Shown here one piece after another: positions 15,523 to 23,589 of a stretch of 64,000 bases of DNA. The position numbers and the translations under genes were made by a program. The notes beneath the pieces were generated by a model. The model did not search any database. It was not told the DNA's origin and saw only the letters and a program-made list of their open reading frames with translations. Source of the DNA: Myxococcota bacterium (GTDB taxonomy: Bacteria > Myxococcota_A > UBA9160 > UBA4427); assembly GCA_028278345.1 (NCBI GenBank), contig JANQEL010000288.1:1-64000 (forward strand), written 5' to 3'. Within the stretch, counting starts at the first letter, position 1. Each line of letters starts with the position of its first letter.

Positions 15523-17732
15523 TGAAGATCACGAAACGACACTTCCTCATCAGTGGCGCAGTCGTCGGTGGCGGCATGCTCGTCGGTGCCGGCGCGGTCG
15601 GCACCTGGGTCGGCACCTTCGATCGCCGCTCTCTACAGCAGGATGCGCTCGGGCCGAAAGGAGAAGACCTGATCGCCCAGTGGATCCGTATTGATCCGAC
15701 GGGATTGGTCACCCTGATCTCGCCCCATACCGAAATGGGACAGGGCTCGCAGACGAGCCTGCTGCAGATCGTGCTCGACGAACTCGACTCCGACCCCGCC
15801 CGCACGGTTGTCGAGGTGGCGCCCGCCGATCCCGCGTTCAGCCACTCCGATGCGATCACGGGCCTCGCGCTTGGTGCGGAAGAAGCTGAAGGCGCGATGC
15901 GGAAGGTCGTCGAGAAAGCCATGGGTCGCGTCGGGCAGGTTGCCGGCATCCAGTTCACCGGCGGGAGCACGGCGATCCGCTTCACCGGCTGGCGCGGCAT
16001 TCGCAGAGCCGCGGCGGATGCGCGCACGCGACTGGCCGAAGCCGGTGCATCCGAACTCGGCGTTCCCGTCGGCGAGGTCACTACGCGAAACGGAGAGGTG
16101 GTACACGAGCGATCCGGCCAGCGGGTCGGCTACGGAGACATCGCGTCGACCGCCGCGGCGCTTCCGATCGTCGACGAACCGAAGTTCAAGGATCCCTCGT
16201 CCTGGCGCTACATCGGAACTTCGCATCCGCGCATCGACATCCCCGACAAGGTGTTCGGAGCGGCGCGCTACGGGATCGACGTCGAAGTCCCGGGGATGCG
16301 GCACGCCGCCGTGGCTCCGGCACCGAAGCTGATGGGGCGCGTAACCGGTGTGCGCAACGAGTCGAAGTTGCGGGCAATGCCGGGCGTCGAGAGCATTGTC
16401 GTCCTCGAAGACGGAGTCGCGGTGGTCGCCGACAACCCGTGGCGTGCCGAGCGTGCGGTCGCCCGGGCCGAGATCGATTGTGATGCGCCGGAAACCGGCG
16501 CTCTCGAATCGAAGAAGCTCGCCAAGGCGCGTCGAAGCGCCGTGCTCGGCGACTCGGAAGCGAAGCAGCTCCACGAGATCGGCGAAGGCGCTGCCGAGCT
16601 GGCGGGTGATGACGTCATCGTTGCGGAGTACAGCTCGCCCTGGCTCGCGCACGCTCCCATGGAGCCGCTGAATGCGACGGTGTGGGAAGAAGGAGAGCAG
16701 ATCCACTTCGCGACCGGCGTGCAGGGACCGCTCGCAGCGCGACGCGCCGCGGCCGATGCACTCGGTCGACCCTTCGAAGACATCACGCTCCACTCCCACA
16801 CGATGGGTGGCGGCTTCGGTCGAAGGAATGGCCTCGCATCGTCATCTCTGAACTGGGTCACGATGGCCGGCCGCATCCACGCTGCGGTCGGTGGCGCGAT
16901 CAAGATGACCTGGTCGCGCGAAGCCGACATGCGTCTGTCGCGCTACCGACCGGCCGACCACGCCGTCATGCGCGCGAAGCTCGGTGCCGACGGGAGGCCC
17001 ACGCACTGGTGGGGCCGAAGCTTCGCATCCGTATCGGCCGTCCCAGAGACGTTGCCTCCGTACCAGATCCCACATATCACCGTCGAAACGTTGGCTGCAG
17101 AACCGGAGACACCGTACTGCTACTGGCGTTCGGTCGACGCGTGGTCTCACGCGACGTTCATCGAGTGCTTCATCGACGAACTCGCCGAGGCGGCAGGAGA
17201 GGATCCTCTCACCTATCGCCTATCCCTGCTCGAACCGGCTAGCCGTCACGCGCGGGCGCTGCGCAAGGTGGGTGAGATGGCGCGTTGGCCCGATGGACCG
17301 AGCGAAGGGCGCGGTCTTGGAGTTGCGGTTTCCGAGGGCTTCGGCAGCGTGGCCGCCGTCGTCGTGGAAGCCTCGCACGGCGACGGTGGCCCCCGCGTCC
17401 ATCGCGCCTTCTGTGCCCTCGACTGCGGCCTCGCGATCCATCCCGGCAGCGCCGAGGTGCAGATGGAGGGCGGCATCCACTGGGCGATCTCGGCGGCACT
17501 CTGGGGACGAATCGATAGCGACGAGCGGGGAGGCGTGGTGCAGAGCAACTTCCACGACTACCGGATCGTCTCGATGGCCGACGCACCACACGTGACGACG
17601 GAAATCATCACGGATCCCACTGTTCCTGTGGGTGGCGTCGGCGAGGTCTCGACTCCGGTCGCCGGTGCGGCAGTACTGAACGCACTCGCGCGTGTCGGCG
17701 AACGGCCGCGACATCTGCCGGTCGTGGCGTGA
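15522..17732 (+). CDS. iorB: Molybdopterin subunit, isoquinoline 1-oxidoreductase beta-like, Tat-exported
   Basis: 736 residues. The N-terminus TKRHFLISGAVVGGGML is a twin-arginine-like signal with KR in place of RR, so export of the folded holoenzyme to the periplasm is likely. Two molybdopterin-binding halves follow, with HTMGGGFGRRNG in the cofactor loop and VGGVGEVSTPVAGAA near the C-terminus. The latter carries the conserved catalytic glutamate of the xanthine-oxidase family. It would hydroxylate an N-heteroaromatic or aldehyde with water as oxygen donor. A perfect terminator lies 53 bp after the stop. Assignment to IorB type is by layout and motifs; the actual substrate is unknown. Confidence 0.92.
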   Translation: MKITKRHFLISGAVVGGGMLVGAGAVGTWVGTFDRRSLQQDALGPKGEDLIAQWIRIDPTGLVTLISPHTEMGQGSQTSLLQIVLDELDSDPARTVVEVAPADPAFSHSDAITGLALGAEEAEGAMRKVVEKAMGRVGQVAGIQFTGGSTAIRFTGWRGIRRAAADARTRLAEAGASELGVPVGEVTTRNGEVVHERSGQRVGYGDIASTAAALPIVDEPKFKDPSSWRYIGTSHPRIDIPDKVFGAARYGIDVEVPGMRHAAVAPAPKLMGRVTGVRNESKLRAMPGVESIVVLEDGVAVVADNPWRAERAVARAEIDCDAPETGALESKKLAKARRSAVLGDSEAKQLHEIGEGAAELAGDDVIVAEYSSPWLAHAPMEPLNATVWEEGEQIHFATGVQGPLAARRAAADALGRPFEDITLHSHTMGGGFGRRNGLASSSLNWVTMAGRIHAAVGGAIKMTWSREADMRLSRYRPADHAVMRAKLGADGRPTHWWGRSFASVSAVPETLPPYQIPHITVETLAAEPETPYCYWRSVDAWSHATFIECFIDELAEAAGEDPLTYRLSLLEPASRHARALRKVGEMARWPDGPSEGRGLGVAVSEGFGSVAAVVVEASHGDGGPRVHRAFCALDCGLAIHPGSAEVQMEGGIHWAISAALWGRIDSDERGGVVQSNFHDYRIVSMADAPHVTTEIITDPTVPVGGVGEVSTPVAGAAVLNALARVGERPRHLPVVA

Positions 17733-17784
17733 CCGGCGCGAAACTTCGCGATCATCGCCGCGTCGAATCACAACCGCTCGACAC

Positions 17785-17818
17785 CCCGGGAGAGCCGCGC
17801 CATCGCGGCTCTCCCGGG
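17785..17818. terminator. Bidirectional intrinsic terminator, 15-bp perfect stem
   Basis: A perfect 15-base-pair GC-rich stem (left arm from CCCGGGAGAG) with a four-base CCAT loop lies between the convergent iorB-like and SurE-like genes. Only a short T-run (GTTTCC) follows on the plus strand. Its symmetry suits termination in both directions. Confidence 0.85.
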
Positions 17819-17837
17819 TCGTTTCCGGACCGTGTGC

Positions 17838-18851
17838 TCAGTGGACCAGGTGGCGAAGAGCACGGCGCACCTTGAACTTCTTCAAGAGACCCGCTTCGTA
17901 GGTGGAGTCGATGACGCTCACCGTGACGACGTCGCCTGCCGCGAGCGCGTTCCATTCGCTGCGCGGGTCGTCGTCGACGGGGTGGCCGACATCCACCGGC
18001 GGCGGGCCCAGCCGATCGTCTGCGGCTTCGACTCCGACGCCGGGCAGACCGATGTCGGGCGGAATGCCGAAGATCTGAGCCAGGATGCCATCGCCGAGGT
18101 TCTCGTAGAAGACGACGCCGATGTTCGAGGCCGTGCCGATCTTCGTCATCTTGAAGCGGAAGTCATCCGCGGTCTGCGTTTCGCCGTCGATCGGCGGGAA
18201 GTTGACGTTCAGGCCCGTGAGCGGCGGCAGGGCGATGCGGCCGTTGTGATTGAGCTCTTCGACCAGCTCGACCGTGAGATCGGCGATGACTTCGGCGGCG
18301 AGTTCCTCATCGTCGTCCGCACTCAAGGCGATGGCGGGGATCCCCTTGTTCAGGGCCGTGACGGTTGCGCCGACGGTTCCCGAACCGGTGGTGACGAGAC
18401 CGACATTGTTGCCATCGTTGGGACCGGAGAGAACGAGATCCGGCTTGCTGCCCCACCTGGCCTGGGCGAGCACATCGATGCCGTAGAGAACGGCGGCCAC
18501 GGGTTTGCCGGCGGCGTAGTACTGGTCGGGAGCGATCGTCGTTTCGCCGATCGGAAACGAGCCCGGCGGCAACAACCCGCCCTCGGAAGGTTCGGAAGTC
18601 GGAAGCATCGGCTGGAGGAAGTCGACTGCGGCCGAGGTGCCGCTCTGGTTGCCATACGGCGCGCTCATGATCACGTCGTGGCCAGCCGCCTGCAGCGCGT
18701 TGAAGAGCGCCTGGATGTTGTGGGTTTCGAAGCCATCGTCGTTGGTCAGGACGATGCGCAACGGGTCGCCGTCGGCCTGGGCCGACACGGGAACCAACGC
18801 AATGGCGACAGCCACGAAGAGGGCTGACGCAATGGACTGGATTCGAATCAT
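17838..18851 (-). CDS. Secreted SurE-like 5'/3'-nucleotidase/phosphatase
   Basis: 337 residues with an N-terminal signal peptide (MIRIQSIASALFVAVAIALV, cleavage near AQA-DG). The mature part is a SurE-fold phosphatase: the metal-binding TNDDG (Asp38, Asp39), Ser70 in GNQSGTS and Asn145 in LSGPNDGNN are all present. Classic SurE proteins are about 250 residues and cytosolic. This one is exported and carries an extra C-terminal segment, like the secreted acid-phosphatase SurE branch. It probably releases phosphate from nucleotides or other esters in the periplasm. Transcription ends at the shared terminator at 17785. Confidence 0.9.
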   Translation of the reverse strand: MIRIQSIASALFVAVAIALVPVSAQADGDPLRIVLTNDDGFETHNIQALFNALQAAGHDVIMSAPYGNQSGTSAAVDFLQPMLPTSEPSEGGLLPPGSFPIGETTIAPDQYYAAGKPVAAVLYGIDVLAQARWGSKPDLVLSGPNDGNNVGLVTTGSGTVGATVTALNKGIPAIALSADDDEELAAEVIADLTVELVEELNHNGRIALPPLTGLNVNFPPIDGETQTADDFRFKMTKIGTASNIGVVFYENLGDGILAQIFGIPPDIGLPGVGVEAADDRLGPPPVDVGHPVDDDPRSEWNALAAGDVVTVSVIDSTYEAGLLKKFKVRRALRHLVH

Positions 18852-18933
18852 CAGATGGATCTCCTTCGAGTTGGGTTGTGCCGCCGAGGCGAATGCGGGC
18901 TCTCGCGGCCTGGAAGGTCCATTAGATCATTTG

Positions 18934-18955
18934 AATCTGACTGGTGGTCAATTCG
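18934..18955. promoter_or_regulatory. Candidate operator between SurE-like and TetR genes
   Basis: TGAC-TGGTG-GTCA (18938-18950) is flanked by GAAT on the left and ATTC on the right with one base of slippage, making a 22-bp imperfect palindrome in the 246-bp divergent gap. The gap otherwise shows AT-rich promoter-like sequence and nothing coding that I trust. Confidence 0.45.
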
Positions 18956-19097
18956 CTTTCAGCGACGACTCGACACGACGTAAGAACCTGTATTGTCTTC
19001 GTTTTCCGGGGTCTCGACCGAACCCGTCCGAATGCGTCAGATTCTTGGTGTCGGGGCAGAATCAACGCGGGGTCCAGATAGGAGGCGACGGAAGCGC

Positions 19098-19763
19098 ATG
19101 ACGCGCAAGCGCATGGAGCGGCGCAGTCCACGCCAGGATCGATCGCGGGCCCTCGTCGAATCGGTGCGCGAAGCCTGCCGACTGATTCTCGAGGAGCAGG
19201 GGCACGACGGACTGACGACCGCGCGCATCGCCGAGCGAGCGGGTGTTTCCGTTGGCTCCCTCTACCAGTACTTCGAGAACAAGGAACACATCCTGGCCGA
19301 GGTGTTTCGCGAAGAGCTCGAGGATCAACGCGAAGGGGCCGAACGCTGGGCGAGCGAACTCGCCGCCAAGCAGATGCGCGACCGACTTCGCGCGGGCATC
19401 GAGTATGGGGCGGCGGGCTATCGCCGCATGCTCGAACTCGACTCCGACTTCTACCGGCAGAATCACGCGCAGTATCGATTGAGTCGCGACTTTCCGACGT
19501 TCGATCGGGATGATGAACGTAGCTCCAATGCAATCGAGTTCACGCGCAAGAGCCTCGAGCGAGATCGCGAGCAGCTACGTCCTCGGCGAAACGCCAACCT
19601 CGACCACGCCGCCTACATCGTCAGCCGCGGAACGTCCGCCATACTTCGCGCGGCCGTCGAGGACGATCCGGCCCTTCTGGAAGACGAACAGTTCCTGCAG
19701 GAAGTCTTCGATCTGATGGCCTGTTACCTGTTCCGCCGCGAAGGTGACGATCCGGCCGAGTGA
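19098..19763 (+). CDS. TetR/AcrR family transcriptional regulator
   Basis: 221 residues from the ATG at 19098, which follows GGAGGCGACGGAAG; the next ATG (19113) is also possible. The HTH reads LTTARIAERAGVSVGSLYQY followed by FENKEHILAEVF, and a long helical ligand domain follows. A basic leader (TRKRMERRSPRQDRSR) precedes the HTH as in many TetR proteins. It is divergent from the secreted SurE-like gene and may control it through the palindrome at 18934. Its 3' end overlaps the end of the broken PEP-CTERM gene on the other strand by 40 bp. Confidence 0.92.
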   Translation: MTRKRMERRSPRQDRSRALVESVREACRLILEEQGHDGLTTARIAERAGVSVGSLYQYFENKEHILAEVFREELEDQREGAERWASELAAKQMRDRLRAGIEYGAAGYRRMLELDSDFYRQNHAQYRLSRDFPTFDRDDERSSNAIEFTRKSLERDREQLRPRRNANLDHAAYIVSRGTSAILRAAVEDDPALLEDEQFLQEVFDLMACYLFRREGDDPAE

Positions 19764-20502
19764 GCTGCGCGGCGCCCCCGCTTCCGCAACGCGAGCCCCG
19801 CGAGTCCGAGTGCCACCATGAGCCCCGGCGAAGGTTCGGGGACGGGCTGGAACGTCACTTGATCGAGGGAGAAGCTGATGCTCGTCTGTCGGTTGTGCAG
19901 CAGGGTGTAAGTCGGGCCGACGTAGCCTCGAATCTGGTGATTGACGTCGAAGTGTCCGCCTGCGGTTCCGCTCGGGCTCGCGTTCCAGACGAAACTCTGA
20001 GCAGCGGCGTCGGTGAACGTCACGGTATCGATGCCGGTATCGGTCAGATCCAGGCTGAACGAGTCGCTCCATCCATAGTTGTAGTCCCCGATCCAGTCCG
20101 ATCCGCTGCGCGCACCCGACATCTCGAATCGATCGTAGATCGGCGCCACGGGATTCTACGTTCCGTCGATCACCCGGAGATAGCCCGTTCCGTCGAAGAG
20201 TGGATCCAGCAGCGTCGCATCCCACGTCGCGTTTACGGTCGCATTGAGTTCGAGCAGTTCGGCCGTCGTGCCCGCCACCGTCACCGTCGCGTTCACCCAG
20301 TCGGGGCTGCTCCCGTGGTACTCCGCCGTGGTCCCGCAGGTGTCGTTCAACGGGTAGTCGTCGGGGCCCGCGTTGTCGGGGTCGTAGGTGAAGGTTCCGG
20401 TGATCGTCATGCCACCGAGGGTGTTCCCGTACCCAAGGCCGCAGTAGTTGGTGAGAAATCGATTGACCGGATGCAGATCCAGCCGTTGGAAGAGGCCGGA
20501 AG
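19724..20502 (-). pseudogene. PEP-CTERM sorted protein remnant, interrupted by an in-frame stop
   Basis: One leftward frame encodes a beta-rich protein (GMTITGTFTYDPDNAGPDDY; SISFSLDQVTFQ) ending in VPEPSPGLMVALGLAGLAL followed by RKRGRR. This is the exosortase-recognised PEP-CTERM tail: PEP motif, membrane helix, basic end. The frame is cut by a TAG at 20156-20158, with the same frame resuming at once on the other side (ATCGACGGAACG-TAG-AATCCC). At the 5' end no signal peptide exists; the frame runs into the neighbouring TetR gene. Both losses suggest a decaying gene. Unlikely alternatives are stop readthrough or a sequencing error at one base. Confidence 0.75.
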
Positions 20503-21102
20503 TCACGCGCTCGAAAGCGCTCCGTTCAACCACGACTCGAGCGCCTCGTTCACCAGGCTCTCGAGGTCCGCGTCCGGGTGTTCGAGCCAATAGGCCGCGG
20601 CCGCAGCGAGTTGCGTCAACGCCAGGCCACCCGTGAGCAGCGGCGGATTCGTTCCGCGGATCTCGCCGGCCTTCACCCCGCCCTCGACGATCTCGACGAC
20701 GAGGTCGAGCAACTCGGGGTGGGCAGCGTGCGCCTCGGCCGGACCGGACGAGTGCATGAAGTCGATCGCCATCTCGGTTGCGCCCGGCGCAGCTTGACTC
20801 CAGGTGGAGACGATCTCGGCCGCCACGACGCGAAGCGCCTCGCCGGCGTCTGCCTGGGCCTGCTCGGCGAGTCGCTCCTGCACGCGAACCGTCAGCCTGC
20901 GATTGAACTCGCGCAGCAGCCCCACCTTCGTTTCGAAGATGCGAAAGAAGGTCGCACGCCCCACACCTGCCGCCTCGCAGATCTCATCGACGGTGAGTTC
21001 CGCGTACGAGCGCCGGCGCAGCAGCCGCATGGTGGCATCGTAGATCCGCGCCCGGTTCTCGATGCGTCGCTGACCGCGTCCGTCGGTCGCGGACTCGTCC
21101 AT
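20503..21102 (-). CDS. TetR/AcrR family transcriptional regulator
   Basis: 199 residues. The HTH is LTVDEICEAAGVGRATFFRI followed by FETKVGLLREF, preceded by a basic leader. The C-terminal domain ends with the helix LESLVNEALESWLNG. The ATG at 21102 is preceded by AGGAGAGG and lies nine bases after the stop of the TPP-enzyme gene, so both are in one operon. The likely target is the perfect palindrome at 22864-22879 in front of that operon, which would make it an autoregulator. Ligand unknown. Confidence 0.92.
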   Translation of the reverse strand: MDESATDGRGQRRIENRARIYDATMRLLRRRSYAELTVDEICEAAGVGRATFFRIFETKVGLLREFNRRLTVRVQERLAEQAQADAGEALRVVAAEIVSTWSQAAPGATEMAIDFMHSSGPAEAHAAHPELLDLVVEIVEGGVKAGEIRGTNPPLLTGGLALTQLAAAAAYWLEHPDADLESLVNEALESWLNGALSSA

Positions 21103-21111
21103 CACCCTCTC

Positions 21112-22815
21112 CTACTTCGGAAGGTTCTGGTAGTAGGGCACGACGATTTCATTCTCGGCGTTCACATCGCCGAGCAAAGCTGTCGTCACCGGATGAACGA
21201 CCGCGGCCGAAGTCCGCACGTTGACCACGGCCGGCCGACCCGAGTCGAGGGCGCGGCGAATCGCCGGCCCGATCTCGTCCACAGCCTCGACGTATTCCGC
21301 GTGGGTCCCGAAGCCGGCACCGACCTGCTCGTAGCGCGTGGCTGCGAGCTTCGTCACCACATCGCGACCCTTGCCGAAAACGGCTTCCTGCCCGTGGATC
21401 GACATGCCCCAGCAGGCGTTGTTGAACACGATCGTCACGATCGGAAGCTCGTGCCGCACCATCGTGTCCCACTCCTGGATGTGGAACGCGATGGCGCCAT
21501 CGCCCACGACTTGCACGATGCGGCGATCCGGGTTCGCGACCTGCGCACCGATCGCATAGCCCTGGCCCACGCCGAGGTGTCCCTGATAGCCGAGGTTCAG
21601 GATGTTCTCGATCGGCGTCGCCCCCAGCGCCCAATCGACCCAGGCGGCACACTCGCCTCCATCGAGCACGAGGTCGACGTCGCGCGGTAGCTCGCGCAAG
21701 AGTTCCTTCGCGACTCGATAGGGATGCAGTCCGTCCGCTTCCACGCTCGCGTCCGCGAACATGCCTTCGCTGGCTCCCTTGACGGCGACCGCCTTTGCAC
21801 ACCACTCCTTGCGTTCGGGCCAGCTGCGCGCGTCGGCCAGGGTTTCGAGGGATGCGCCGACTTCACCCGGAAGCGACACATCGACGGGATAGAGGCGTCC
21901 CATCTCCGCCGCGTCGCGGTCGAGCTGAACGACCTTCGCACCGGCCGGGATCAACATGCCGCCCCGACCGCCGGTGAACATCCCCTGCCTCGCGCCAGCG
22001 AGAACGAAGAGATCCGGCGCCTCGCCTGCGAGGGGCAGGAACGTGATTCCACCACCGAATTGTGCGTGATCGCGTGGCAGTGCGTAGGAACCGAGTGCAG
22101 TCTTGAAGACCGGCACGCCCGTACGCTCGGCGAAGTGCAGCAGGGGTTCGCGAATGTCGTTCGCGAGGGTTCCTTCGCCGACGATCATCACCGGACGCTC
22201 GGCGGCTTCGAGAAGTTCGGCCGCCCTTTCGATCGACGTGGCCGACGCGGCGGCCGGTGCTTCCACGCTCGGCTGACCGCTGCGCGGCACCTGATCTTCA
22301 GTGACAGGCGTGAAGGAGACATCGATCGGAACGTCGACGACCGTCGGACCGCGATCGACGAGTGCGCGGCGGATCGCCATGCCGACGGTGTCGGCGATGC
22401 GCTCCGTTGCGAAGACCTTGCGGGCCCACTTGCACACCGGGCTGACCATGCCGATCAGGTCGAGGCCACCCTGCAGTTCGAGGGTATCCATCTCGCGGAT
22501 CGGAGAGGAGCTGGTGATGACGAGGACCGGGATGTTGTCGGCGGCGGCGTTCGTAATTCCGGCAAGTGCGTTCGTGAGTCCCGGCCCGGACGTCACTGCA
22601 GCCACACCGATGCGACCGGTCACCCGCGCATAGCCATCCGCCGCATTGACCGCGGCAGCCTCGTGCCGGCAATCGACGAGCCGGATGCCAGAGGCCACGC
22701 AACCGTTGAAGAAACTGTCGAGGTGCCCGCCGTGAAGTGCGAAGACCACCTCGACACCCGCTTCTGCGAGGGTCCGAGCAGTGAGGGCGCCACCGTCGAG
22801 AGGTTGGCTGGTCAT
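21112..22815 (-). CDS. Thiamine-pyrophosphate-dependent enzyme, acetolactate synthase/2-hydroxyacyl-CoA lyase-like
   Basis: 567 residues, full length for the IlvB/benzoylformate-decarboxylase family. The TPP-activating glutamate is in CRHEAAAVNAADGYAR (Glu52). The PYR domain is followed by the central Rossmann-like domain, and the PP domain carries the diphosphate/metal motif from GDGAIAFH to FNNACWG. The HGGHLDSFF loop replaces the usual HGxPG. Possible activities are acetolactate synthase-like condensation, decarboxylation of a 2-oxo acid or 2-hydroxyacyl-CoA cleavage. No IlvH regulatory subunit is adjacent, so a catabolic role is likelier. AGGAG lies six bases before the ATG. It is co-transcribed with a TetR gene. 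Confidence 0.9.
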   Translation of the reverse strand: MTSQPLDGGALTARTLAEAGVEVVFALHGGHLDSFFNGCVASGIRLVDCRHEAAAVNAADGYARVTGRIGVAAVTSGPGLTNALAGITNAAADNIPVLVITSSSPIREMDTLELQGGLDLIGMVSPVCKWARKVFATERIADTVGMAIRRALVDRGPTVVDVPIDVSFTPVTEDQVPRSGQPSVEAPAAASATSIERAAELLEAAERPVMIVGEGTLANDIREPLLHFAERTGVPVFKTALGSYALPRDHAQFGGGITFLPLAGEAPDLFVLAGARQGMFTGGRGGMLIPAGAKVVQLDRDAAEMGRLYPVDVSLPGEVGASLETLADARSWPERKEWCAKAVAVKGASEGMFADASVEADGLHPYRVAKELLRELPRDVDLVLDGGECAAWVDWALGATPIENILNLGYQGHLGVGQGYAIGAQVANPDRRIVQVVGDGAIAFHIQEWDTMVRHELPIVTIVFNNACWGMSIHGQEAVFGKGRDVVTKLAATRYEQVGAGFGTHAEYVEAVDEIGPAIRRALDSGRPAVVNVRTSAAVVHPVTTALLGDVNAENEIVVPYYQNLPK

Positions 22816-22863
22816 ATCGATCTCCTATCTCGCTGGCCCGTCAGGGTGGATCGGGAATTATTA

Positions 22864-22879
22864 TGATACTTGAGTATCA
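22864..22879. promoter_or_regulatory. Candidate TetR operator before the TPP-enzyme operon
   Basis: TGATACT-TG-AGTATCA has perfect seven-base arms and lies about 50 bp before the TPP-enzyme ATG in a markedly AT-rich stretch. The operon it precedes ends with a TetR gene, the obvious candidate binder. Confidence 0.7.
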
Positions 22880-22938
22880 CAACATGGCAACGCAGAAAGA
22901 CGAGAGAATTCACGCGCCTACGACTCGCGGACCGACCC

Positions 22939-23475
22939 TCAGATCATCGACACGCCGAGAACGAGCACCACGACTCCACCGATCACGCCCCAATGCGCGC
23001 GGGGATCCGACACGAACACCGGAACGGCGAACAACAACGCGAGCGCCGGCTGGAACCAGGTGGGCAGGGGCTCCTTTCCGGGGATCAACAGATCGGAAAC
23101 GCGTGCGAGCACGCTGAACACGGCCAGCAGCGCGTACACCCATCGCGAGACGGACTGGTAGTGCGCCACGAGATCGACGCCCTCGTCGTGACCTCGCTCG
23201 GGGCTCAGGATGTGCGCCGCGAGGGCCAGTACGAAGGGGGGTGCAAAGATCAAGAGACTCTGATCGGAGGAGATCGAATCCAGCGATCGATAGGCCGAGA
23301 GCCCCAGCCAATGCCCTACCAGGATCACGACGACGCCCACCGAGAGCACGACGTAGAGCCACGACATCCTCGTCGGCGGCCGCTTCACCATGGCGCCCCA
23401 CGAGGCCAACAGCTCGGAGAGCGCGAAGGCGATCAGGATCGAAGTAAAAACGGTGCTGAACTCGAAGTCGGACAT
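22939..23475 (-). CDS. Multi-pass membrane protein of unknown function
   Basis: 178 residues, ATG at 23475 five bases after GGAGG; an earlier in-frame start 11 codons upstream lacks this. About five hydrophobic segments are visible: STVFTSILIAFALSELLASW, SWLYVVLSVGVVVILVGHW, SLLIFAPPFVLALAAHIL, VYALLAVFSVLARV and a C-terminal pair (ALALLFAVPVF; VIGGVVVLVLGVSMI). No catalytic or transport motif is recognised. It lies between the TPP-enzyme operon and the GMC oxidoreductase gene, divergent from the latter. It is a real inner-membrane protein by hydropathy, function unknown. Confidence 0.8.
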   Translation of the reverse strand: MSDFEFSTVFTSILIAFALSELLASWGAMVKRPPTRMSWLYVVLSVGVVVILVGHWLGLSAYRSLDSISSDQSLLIFAPPFVLALAAHILSPERGHDEGVDLVAHYQSVSRWVYALLAVFSVLARVSDLLIPGKEPLPTWFQPALALLFAVPVFVSDPRAHWGVIGGVVVLVLGVSMI

Positions 23476-23589
23476 CGCACCTCCATTACGGCGCACCGAT
23501 ATTCGCACGCCCCCGAACGACGGCCACCGGGGTACAGCGACCGCTGAATCGGCACTGTATCTTGATCGCGAATGGTCGGGGGATCAAGA

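Noticed and set aside
18837..18850. Third copy of the 17-bp repeat
   Set aside because: Only 14 bases match and they encode the first codons of the SurE-like signal peptide, so coincidence is likely.
21112..22815. Biosynthetic acetolactate synthase (ilvB)
   Set aside because: No regulatory subunit or branched-chain amino acid genes are adjacent and the HGGHLDSFF loop differs; a general TPP-enzyme call is safer.
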